Positions 9,077 through 16,509 of a stretch of DNA of 64,000 bases are shown piece by piece (the stretch's first letter is position 1; every line of letters starts with the position of its first letter). The notes below the pieces were generated by a model. It made no database searches. It had not been told where the DNA came from and was given only the letters and a program-made list of their open reading frames with translations. Location: NCBI GenBank assembly GCA_022402445.1, contig JAKRSF010000006.1:137243-201242 (forward strand). The letters are read 5' to 3'. The position numbers and the translations under genes were made by a program. This DNA comes from Cyanobacteriota bacterium. Lineage in GTDB: Bacteria; Cyanobacteriota; Cyanobacteriia; CACIAM-69d.

Positions 9077-10426
9077 ATGGAGATCAAAACGAGTGCCGCA
9101 CCGGTGGATTCCTCCGCCGCTCCCACCATGGATTGGTTGACGAGCCAATGGCTGGCCCTGGGGGTCGATTGCTGCGAGGCGGCCAATTTTGAGGCGGCGA
9201 TCGATGCCTTTGAACAGGCCCTGGCCCTGCTGCCGAACTGCCCCCTGGCCCTCCATGGTCTGGGGATTGCGTTCAATGCGGTGGGTGCCCATGCGGACGC
9301 GATCGCGCCCTTGGAAAAGCTCCTGGATGCCGATCCCCTCAATGGCGACGCCTGGGGCAATTATGGCCATGCCCTGGCGGGCCTCGAACGCTACGGGGAT
9401 GCCCTGGCGGCCTATCGCCACTCCCTGGCCCTGGTGCCCGAGGCCCCCCTGTCTTGGTACAACTGCGCCCGGGTGCTCTTTGAAATGGGGCGCTACGGCG
9501 AGGCGGCGACGGCCTGCGATCGCGCCCGGGAACTGGCACCGGAGGATGCGCTGATCTGGTTCTGGAGCGGCCAGGTGTTTCGCAAGCTGGAGCGGGATGA
9601 GCAGGCGCTGGCGGCCTTTGAGCGATCATTGGCGATCGCGCCGGAGCAGCCCCGGGCCTGGAACCATCGCGGCGTGCTGCTAGAAGCCTTTGGTCGCCAT
9701 GGGGAGGCCCTCGCGTCCTATGACCGCGCGATCGCCCTGGAGCCGGACTACGCCGAAGCCTGGAATAACCGAGGCATCACCCTCGATAACCAGGGCCAGA
9801 GCCTCGAAGCCCTCGAAGCCTTTCAAACCTCCCTGCGCCACGACGATCGCAACCCCGACGCCTGGAATAACTATGGCCTCACCCTTGCGGGCACGGGTCG
9901 CCACGGGGAGGCGGTCACGGCCTACGATCGCGCGATTCTGCTGACCGATCGGCAATATTGGCGGGCTTGGGTGAACCGGGGCTGGGCCTTGCTCGCCTGC
10001 CAGGGGTTGGAGGCGGCCCTGGCGAACTGGGAGGCGGGGCTCCAGAGCTTGGCCCCAGACCATCCCCAGGGGGCGCTGGCGCGGGGACTGCTCAAATATC
10101 ACCAGGGGCGCGCCCACGGGGCAACGGCGGACACGATCGCCCCCGGTGAAGCGGCCCAGGTCCATTGGCAGAAAGCCTGGGGACATTTTTCTGAGGCCCT
10201 GGATGTGCTGACGGCGGAGGCATTTCCCCACTGGCGATTGGAGGTGCTCCAGGACGCGATCGCCGTGTGCCGATCCCTCGGGGAGACCCACCAAATGCGC
10301 TACCTGCTCCAGAGCGCCATGGATCTGCTGCGGCGGCTGGTGCGGGAAACGGCCTCCACGAGCAAAAAGGTGGAATATGCGGCGCGGCTGGCGAGTTTTT
10401 ATCAGCAGGGGGGCAAGATGCCCTAG
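9077..10426 (+). CDS. tetratricopeptide repeat protein
   Basis: A 449-residue soluble protein made almost wholly of TPR helices. At least eight consecutive 34-residue repeats run from about residue 18 to 320. They follow the pattern W..G..L...G....A..A.ddAi.l.P, as in AWNNRGITLDNQGQSLEALE and AWNNYGLTLAGTGRHGEAVT. The repeats are probably a protein-interaction scaffold. The last 100 residues are helical and not TPR-like. There is no signal peptide. The partner cannot be inferred from the neighbours. It is convergent with the glycosyltransferase-like gene. Confidence 0.85.
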   Translation: MEIKTSAAPVDSSAAPTMDWLTSQWLALGVDCCEAANFEAAIDAFEQALALLPNCPLALHGLGIAFNAVGAHADAIAPLEKLLDADPLNGDAWGNYGHALAGLERYGDALAAYRHSLALVPEAPLSWYNCARVLFEMGRYGEAATACDRARELAPEDALIWFWSGQVFRKLERDEQALAAFERSLAIAPEQPRAWNHRGVLLEAFGRHGEALASYDRAIALEPDYAEAWNNRGITLDNQGQSLEALEAFQTSLRHDDRNPDAWNNYGLTLAGTGRHGEAVTAYDRAILLTDRQYWRAWVNRGWALLACQGLEAALANWEAGLQSLAPDHPQGALARGLLKYHQGRAHGATADTIAPGEAAQVHWQKAWGHFSEALDVLTAEAFPHWRLEVLQDAIAVCRSLGETHQMRYLLQSAMDLLRRLVRETASTSKKVEYAARLASFYQQGGKMP

Positions 10427-10482
10427 GGGTCACGGCCCGATGACTCCAACCGCGCGATCGCGTCCCCCTGGCCCGCAGATCC

Positions 10483-11541
10483 CTATCGCTTCAGCTTTTT
10501 GACGGCTTTTTGCACCAGCCGCAGGGCGCGCTCCTTCAGGGGGGGCGGCGTCAGGGTAGCGGGGCGCTGGTCCGGCTCCCGCAGATAGCGATAGTGCAAA
10601 AACACATCCCGGAACGGCACATCCACCGCTTCGCCCGCCGCAAGCCGCGTAAAGGCCGATGACGGAAAATTCATGTAGTGGATGCGGTGGATGGGCTTTT
10701 GACCCTGCTGGTTATAAAGTACGTTGTCAATGCTCACAAAGGGATCCGCGTCGGCGCAGTTGCCCGTGCGATCGCGTCCCTCCGGACTGAGGGTGTAGTT
10801 AAACAGGCGATAGGTGCCGCCGCCCCCCCGCAGGGTCATGTAGCAAAACAAAAAGGCTTCGGACACGCCATTGATCCACTCCACCTCGCGATCGCGCACC
10901 AGCCGCCCCAGCAGTTCATCCATCTCCGTCCGATCCAGCAGCCCCCGCCGGGAGCCAAAGAAACTGGCGCAGTGGAGCTTGGGCCGCACCTGGGCCGCCG
11001 TGAAGGCCCCCGACGCCGCGATTGCGTCCAGCTTCAGGGCCGCCACCGCATCCCCCTTCGCATGTTCCCAATCGTCAAACACAAAATCATAGTGATCTAA
11101 CTTATCAAACAAATCATCCAGCGGCTTCATCGCCAGACAATCGCCGTCATAGACCACAAATTTTTCAAATGGCCCATCAAAGGCCGCATAGCGCCGCTGG
11201 TAGCGCATCCGCACCCGCGCCAACCGGGCATATTTTTTCTGGCCCCCCAGCGGGTGCGCCGCCCACACCTCCCGCGCGAAGGTTTCCCACCGGCGGATGG
11301 GTTCCTCCTCCTCAAAGATCGATAGGTTCGGCCGCCGCGCCACCTCCTGACGGAAGCGATCTAGCCGTTCATCGTAGGGGATCAGGGCAATGGGCAGCTC
11401 TGGGCTCACATTCGCCTCAATGCTATTCACCAGGGCAATCACCTGGTCATAGACCACATCATTGGCCAGGATGTAGACGCCCCTGGGGTGGGGGCTGGGG
11501 CCATGCCCTGAACCGTCGCCTAAATTGTCGCGGGATGCCAT
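10483..11541 (-). CDS. Npun_R2821/R2822-like protein, glycosyltransferase-like
   Basis: A 352-residue soluble protein resembling a cyanobacterial family known by Nostoc locus names. It starts, after a short variable head, with GVYILANDVVYDQVIALVNS and later has IALIPYDERLDRFRQEV. These recall the nucleotide-sugar half of GT-A glycosyltransferases of the GT8 type. A DGD triplet (VVYDGDCLAMKPLDDLF) sits where the DxD metal site would be. Activity is an inference. The gene is 12 bases downstream of the MBL hydrolase gene on the same strand, so the two are probably co-transcribed. Confidence 0.65.
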   Translation of the reverse strand: MASRDNLGDGSGHGPSPHPRGVYILANDVVYDQVIALVNSIEANVSPELPIALIPYDERLDRFRQEVARRPNLSIFEEEEPIRRWETFAREVWAAHPLGGQKKYARLARVRMRYQRRYAAFDGPFEKFVVYDGDCLAMKPLDDLFDKLDHYDFVFDDWEHAKGDAVAALKLDAIAASGAFTAAQVRPKLHCASFFGSRRGLLDRTEMDELLGRLVRDREVEWINGVSEAFLFCYMTLRGGGGTYRLFNYTLSPEGRDRTGNCADADPFVSIDNVLYNQQGQKPIHRIHYMNFPSSAFTRLAAGEAVDVPFRDVFLHYRYLREPDQRPATLTPPPLKERALRLVQKAVKKLKR

Positions 11542-11553
11542 GGCGATCGCTGC

Positions 11554-12408
11554 CTACTGCACGAAGAATTCCATACCTTCCTTCGCCAGGAACGCATGTT
11601 CGTCCGCCGCCTTCACTTGGATTTCCAGATTGTCTAGGAAGTCATCGCTGTGGTTGGGCTCGTGGTGGAAGACGGCAAAATGCTTCACCCCCGCCGCCTT
11701 GGCCACCTTCAGCCCCTCCTGCCAGGTGGAGTGGCCCCAGCCGACCTTGGAAGATTGGGGGCTGTGGTATTCCTCGTCGGTGTACATGGCGTCATAGATC
11801 AGCACGTCCGCCCCCCGGGCCAGGTTCACCACCTGTTCATCGAGGCGATCAGGCAGGTGCTCCGTGTCCGTGGCGTAGACGATGGTTTTGCCATTCCAGG
11901 TGACCCGGTAGCCCATGGCCCCGTTGGGGTGGTTCAGTTGGCCGGTTTCGATGTGGATGTCCCCCGCGATCGTGAACTTATCTCCCGGCGTGAGGTTTTC
12001 AAAGGTTAGGTTGGCCTTGAGGCGCGAGAGGGGGATGGGGGAGTTGTTGTGGAGGATGCGGTGGGAGAAATGGTGCTCGATTTCTTCGCCCGTGTTGGTC
12101 TTGGCTCCGAAGACGGCGATCGTGGCGTCTTCCCGGAATAGGGGTTTGAAGAAGGGCACCCCTTGGATGTGATCCCAGTGGTAGTGGGTGAAAAACATAT
12201 ACCCCTCGAAGGGTTCTCCGGGGGGTAGGGTATTGCTCATCATGCGGAGGCCGGTGCCGCCGTCGAAAATTAGCCGCCGTCCCCCCACGTGCATTTCGAT
12301 GCAGGAGGTGTTGCCACCATAGCGGATGGTGCTTTTTCCCGGTGCTGGAATGCTGCCTCGAACGCCCCAAAAGCGCACGCTGAATTCGGTTGAGGAGGTG
12401 GTTTCCAT
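11554..12408 (-). CDS. MBL-fold metallo-hydrolase
   Basis: A 284-residue protein of the metallo-beta-lactamase fold, in the PhnP/cyclic-phosphodiesterase-like branch. It opens with RFWGVRGSIPAPG and GGNTSCIEMHVGG. The zinc signature HxHxDH is intact in THYHWDHIQGVPFF. Further likely ligands lie in the YATDTEH, IYDAMY and GWGHSTW segments, and the C-terminal HHEPNHSD completes the site. The substrate is unknown; candidates are phosphodiesters or cyclic nucleotides. It is the first gene of a probable two-gene unit with the glycosyltransferase-like gene. Confidence 0.85.
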   Translation of the reverse strand: METTSSTEFSVRFWGVRGSIPAPGKSTIRYGGNTSCIEMHVGGRRLIFDGGTGLRMMSNTLPPGEPFEGYMFFTHYHWDHIQGVPFFKPLFREDATIAVFGAKTNTGEEIEHHFSHRILHNNSPIPLSRLKANLTFENLTPGDKFTIAGDIHIETGQLNHPNGAMGYRVTWNGKTIVYATDTEHLPDRLDEQVVNLARGADVLIYDAMYTDEEYHSPQSSKVGWGHSTWQEGLKVAKAAGVKHFAVFHHEPNHSDDFLDNLEIQVKAADEHAFLAKEGMEFFVQ

Positions 12409-12634
12409 ACTGGTCAGTTAAACGCGGGCCGGTGTGGGCGATCCGGACGGGCGGTGGGTGGTGTGGCTCGGATGGGGCTGGGGGGGCGATCGCGGGGTTG
12501 AGATGGGGCTGCGATCGCGGGGGGTCCATGGCGACTTTCCACAGGATAGCCTGAATCTGCCGGTGCGGGCACCCCACGGTGGGGATGGGCGATCGCGCCG
12601 GTGGGGCCGGGGATTGTGGCGGGGGCTGATCGCC

Positions 12635-13726
12635 CTAGAGGGTATGGCACTGGGCGCGATCGCGCAGGAGATGATCACACAGCACCAGGGCCACCATCGC
12701 TTCCACCATGGGGACGGCCCGGGGCAGGACGCAGGGATCGTGGCGGCCCTTGGCGGCGAGGGTGGTGGCGGTGCCGTCGGCGGTGACGGTGCGCTGTTCC
12801 TTGCGGATGGTGGCGGTGGGTTTGAAGGCGGCGCGGATGATGATCGGTTCGCCGTTGCTGATGCCCCCCTGGATGCCGCCGGAGCGGTTGGTGACGGTGC
12901 GCAGGGTGCCGGTGTCGTCCGTATAGAATTCGTCGTTATGTTCGCTGCCGGTCATGCGGGTGCCCTCGAAGCCGGAGCCGATCTCAAAGCCTTTGGTGGC
13001 GGGTAGGGACATGACGGCCTTGGCGAGGTCCGCTTCGAGTTTGTCGAAAACCGGTTCCCCGAGGCCCTTGGGCACGTTGCGGGCGACGCATTCTAAAACG
13101 CCGCCGAGGGAGTCGCCGCGATCGCGGGCTGCTTCGATCGCTGCGATCGCCGCCTCCACAAAGGCTGGGTCGGGCGATCGCAGAATATTGCTCTCGATCT
13201 GTTCGACGGTGACGGCCAGGGGATTGATGGGGGCCGATTCGAGGGTGTGGATGCGGGTGACGTAGGCGACGATTTCCACATTCGCCACCTGTTTGAGGAT
13301 TTTTTTGGCGATCGCGCCCGCCGCCACCCGACCAATGGTTTCCCGCGCGGAGGACCGGCCGCCCCCCTGCCAGTTCCGAAAACCGTATTTGGCGTCGTAG
13401 GTGGCGTCGGCGTGGGACGGGCGATAGGTGGTGGCCATTTCGCTGTAGTCCTGGGGCCGGGTGTCCTGGTTGCGCACCAGGATCGCGATCGGCGTCCCGA
13501 GGGTTTTGCCCTGGAACACGCCGGAGAGGATTTCGCAGGTGTCCGTTTCCTTGCGCGGCGTGGCGATTTTGCTCTGGCCGGGACGGCGGCGATCTAATTC
13601 GTACTGGATCTCGTCCACGCTCAGCTCAATCTGGGGCGGACAGCCGTCAATGACGACGCCAACGCCGCCGCCGTGGGATTCGCCAAAGGTGGTGATGCGG
13701 AACAGGTGACCGAAGGTGCTGCCCAT
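12635..13726 (-). CDS. aroC: chorismate synthase
   Basis: The last step of the shikimate pathway: it converts 5-enolpyruvylshikimate 3-phosphate to chorismate using reduced FMN. The 363-residue length is normal for the family. The N-terminal signature is present ([20 protein letters not shown], then VVIDGCPP), followed by [10 protein letters not shown], the [10 protein letters not shown] segment and ASARETIGR-like ([18 protein letters not shown]). The C-terminal part has [18 protein letters not shown]. All conserved regions appear intact. It seems to be a single-gene unit. Confidence 0.96.
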   Translation of the reverse strand: MGSTFGHLFRITTFGESHGGGVGVVIDGCPPQIELSVDEIQYELDRRRPGQSKIATPRKETDTCEILSGVFQGKTLGTPIAILVRNQDTRPQDYSEMATTYRPSHADATYDAKYGFRNWQGGGRSSARETIGRVAAGAIAKKILKQVANVEIVAYVTRIHTLESAPINPLAVTVEQIESNILRSPDPAFVEAAIAAIEAARDRGDSLGGVLECVARNVPKGLGEPVFDKLEADLAKAVMSLPATKGFEIGSGFEGTRMTGSEHNDEFYTDDTGTLRTVTNRSGGIQGGISNGEPIIIRAAFKPTATIRKEQRTVTADGTATTLAAKGRHDPCVLPRAVPMVEAMVALVLCDHLLRDRAQCHTL

Positions 13727-13886
13727 GGGCTGTGGGGGGGAGTGAAAGGGACGGGGTGATCAGGAGCAGGGGGACAAACAGGTGCGGTTTTGTATGGTAT
13801 CAGCGATCGCGGGGGCGGCTTCGGGGGGCGGCGGCGCGATCGCGCTATCCTCGCAGCAGTTGATCGCCCCGCCGTGAAGCACCCCC

Positions 13887-15497
13887 GTGAATCCCTCCCC
13901 CGGCCCATCCCTTGATCCCCTCGTGGCGGCCCCCCCCAGCGACTTTTCGGGTCTGATGAGCACCCTCATCGCCCTGCTGCTGGTGGCCACCATCTGCGCC
14001 CTCATTGCCCGACGGCTCCGCATTCCCTACGTGGTCGGTTTAGTCCTTGCGGGCCTTGCTATCACGAAACAGGCCCTGCCGGAATCCATCGGCCTCGATC
14101 CGGATGTGGTGCTCAATCTTTTCCTGCCCATTCTGATTTTTGAAGCGGCCATTAATACGGACATTAGCCGCCTCAAAAGCACCCTCAAGCCGATTCTTCT
14201 GCTGGCGGGGCCTGGGGTTTTATTGGCAGCAACGATCACCTCTAGTCTCCTCAAATTTGGCTTGGATCTGGCTTGGATTACCGCCAGCGCCGTTGGGGTG
14301 ATCCTCACCATCACCGACACAGTATCCGTCATTGCCGCCTTCCGCAGTGTGCCCGTCCCCGCCCGTTTGGCCACCATTGTGGAGGGGGAAAGTTTATTTA
14401 ATGACGGGATTGCCCTGGTCCTCTTGGGCATGATTACCACCGTTCACCTGGAGGGAACCTTTACCGTTGCCCAGGGCCTGGAACAACTGGTGATTGCCTT
14501 TGGGGGCGGTACGGTTTTGGGGCTGGGGTTGGGCTATCTTTGCGTGGGCCTGTTTCGCCAAAATGATGATGCCCTCAGTAATTTATTGCTCACCGTTGCC
14601 GTGGCCCTCGGGACGTTCCAAATTGGGCAAAATCTAGGGGTGTCCAGCGCGATCGCGGTCGTGATCGTCGGCCTGGTCATCGGTAACCTGGGCTTTCGGG
14701 AAACGTCCGCTTCCACCCGCGTCACCCTGCTCAACTTTTGGGAATATGCGGGCTTTGGGGCCAATACCTTCATTTTTTTGCTGGTGGGCCTCGAAGTGGA
14801 TCCCCAGGTGCTCTGGGCGACTATTCCCGCCGCGATCGCTGTCATTGGCATGTATCAAATTGGCCGCATTTTTTCCATCTATCCCCTCCTCTTTATCCTG
14901 GGATTTTTTGATCGCAAAATTCCCCTGCGCTGGCAGCATGTGCTGATCATTGGCAATGTCAAGGGCTCCCTATCGATGGCCCTCGCCCTCACCTTGCCCC
15001 TGACGCTGCCCCATCGAGCCCAGGTGATTGCCCTGGTGTTCAGCACCGTTTTTGTTTCCTTCATTGGCCAAGGGTTGAGTTTGCCTTGGCTCGTGAAGCG
15101 CCTAAAACTCACCACCCTTTCCCAGTCGCAGCAGCGCATGGAGTCGCTCCAACTGACCCTCATTGCCGCTAAGGCTGCCCAACAGGAGTTAGATAACCTC
15201 TCCCAGTCCGGCAGTTTGTCTAAATCCCTCTATGAGGAACTGTTTGCCACCTATCAAGCGCGCATTGCGGCGGCGGAGCGGGAGTTGCGGGATTTATATA
15301 ATCAGCGGCTAGCCCAGCGCTTCAATGCGGACCAAAGCAATTCTGGCTACCTGGAGGGGCTGCGGCGGCGACTGTTTCTGGCGGAGAAGGGGGCGATCGG
15401 CGATGCGGTTCGTAAGGGGCTGCTGTCGGACAATGTCAGCCAATCCTATCTCAAGGATCTCGATGAGAAGCTATTGCGTCTGAAGGATGAGACGTAG
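13887..15497 (+). CDS. cation:proton antiporter, CPA1 (NhaP-like)
   Basis: A 536-residue inner-membrane exchanger with about 12 hydrophobic segments in the first 400 residues. A helical cytoplasmic tail (about 420-536) is rich in Q, E and R. The ion-binding region has ITDTVSVIAAFRSV and EGESLFNDGIALVLL. The Asn-Asp pair of the latter is the CPA1 transport motif. The former normally reads TDPVSV, so a proline is replaced by threonine here. The start is a GTG at 13887; an internal ATG would remove the first 22 residues. It is convergent with a TrkA-type gene. Confidence 0.9.
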   Translation: MNPSPGPSLDPLVAAPPSDFSGLMSTLIALLLVATICALIARRLRIPYVVGLVLAGLAITKQALPESIGLDPDVVLNLFLPILIFEAAINTDISRLKSTLKPILLLAGPGVLLAATITSSLLKFGLDLAWITASAVGVILTITDTVSVIAAFRSVPVPARLATIVEGESLFNDGIALVLLGMITTVHLEGTFTVAQGLEQLVIAFGGGTVLGLGLGYLCVGLFRQNDDALSNLLLTVAVALGTFQIGQNLGVSSAIAVVIVGLVIGNLGFRETSASTRVTLLNFWEYAGFGANTFIFLLVGLEVDPQVLWATIPAAIAVIGMYQIGRIFSIYPLLFILGFFDRKIPLRWQHVLIIGNVKGSLSMALALTLPLTLPHRAQVIALVFSTVFVSFIGQGLSLPWLVKRLKLTTLSQSQQRMESLQLTLIAAKAAQQELDNLSQSGSLSKSLYEELFATYQARIAAAERELRDLYNQRLAQRFNADQSNSGYLEGLRRRLFLAEKGAIGDAVRKGLLSDNVSQSYLKDLDEKLLRLKDET

Positions 15498-15537
15498 CAC
15501 TAAATCGCCTTTTGTCGTCAAATCAATCATGAATGGT

Positions 15538-15596
15538 GGGGTGCGTTCGGTGCCGATCAAATCAGCACGATCGCGTCTCCCTCCCGAACGCCCCGG
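15538..15596. repeat. inverted repeat between convergent genes
   Basis: GGGGTGCGTTCGG (15538-15550) and CCGAACGCCCC (about 15585-15595) are complementary apart from one bulged base. The motif CCCTCCCGAA is also repeated in the right arm. There is no T-run. It could act as a two-way transcript end between the antiporter and TrkA-like genes. Confidence 0.35.
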
Positions 15597-15619
15597 CCCT
15601 CCCGAATCAACGCTAAGAT

Positions 15620-16297
15620 TCAGGAACAGAGTCCCATAAAGTCAATGATTTGACGGACAAAGTGGGGTTTGGTGACGGCAAGGATTGTGGAGCCGCTTTC
15701 GAGGATGGTGCTGCCGTTGGGAATGGTTAGATCATCCTGGGGATGGGCCTGGTAGCCGATGATGAGGGTACCGGCGGGGAAGCGCGGATCCTGGGCGATC
15801 GCGGCGACGCTGCGGCCTACGATGTTGCAGTTTTGGGGAATGGACAATTTGAGCACTTCCACCTGGCCCTGCTCGAAGTGCATCATGGCGTCCACCTGGG
15901 GATATTCGATCGCGTTGACGATGCGGGTAATGGCCAGATCAACGGTGCTGATGATGTGGGTGGCTCCGGCGAGGCGATAGGGTTCTGCAAAGTCGCGATC
16001 GTGCATCCGCACAATGATTTGCGGCACCCCGTGGTGCTTAGAAAGGGTGGCCAGGGCCAGATTGAGGGCATCTTCCCGCAGGGCGGCAATGACCGCATCG
16101 GCCTTGCGAATGCCCGCTTCAATCAGCACGGTGGTGTTGACGGCGCTGCCCTCGAAGGCCATGACGCCAATTTTTTCGCGGGCATATTGGCAGGCGACGG
16201 GATCCGTGTCCACCACGGCGACGGTGTGGCCCTCTTCGAGGAGGGTTTTGGCCAGTTCTGAGCCCATGAGACCGGCTCCGCCAAGGAGTAGATACAT
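15620..16297 (-). CDS. TrkA/KTN-domain NAD-binding regulator
   Basis: A cytoplasmic protein of about 225 residues. It has an RCK-N (TrkA-N) Rossmann domain (MYLLLGGAGLMGSELAKTL, acidic VVDTDP after strand 2) and a TrkA-C domain from about residue 145 (VLKLSIPQNCNIVGRSVAAI). Such proteins gate K+ channels or transporters in response to NAD(H), ATP or cyclic di-AMP. The frame is open upstream to 16405, but the extra 36 residues are proline-rich. The ATG at 16297 gives a normal RCK start. Its convergent neighbour is a CPA1 antiporter; a shared role in ion balance is only suggested. Confidence 0.85.
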   Translation of the reverse strand: MYLLLGGAGLMGSELAKTLLEEGHTVAVVDTDPVACQYAREKIGVMAFEGSAVNTTVLIEAGIRKADAVIAALREDALNLALATLSKHHGVPQIIVRMHDRDFAEPYRLAGATHIISTVDLAITRIVNAIEYPQVDAMMHFEQGQVEVLKLSIPQNCNIVGRSVAAIAQDPRFPAGTLIIGYQAHPQDDLTIPNGSTILESGSTILAVTKPHFVRQIIDFMGLCS

Positions 16298-16509
16298 GCT
16301 GGATGGGGGTGGGGGGTAGGGGATTGGAGGGGTTGGGCCTAGGTCTTTGATTTTAGGGGGTGGATTTTGAAGATTTCGTGAGGGGCCGGTGGGGGCGGCT
16401 GCCATGGCCCTTGGGGGGCGGCTACTGTTGGATTAGGGTGGGTGCCCCGAGGACGAAGGCTGGATGGGTGCGGGTTGCGGGTTGATTGTTGTGTTTTGTG
16501 GAATTCCCC

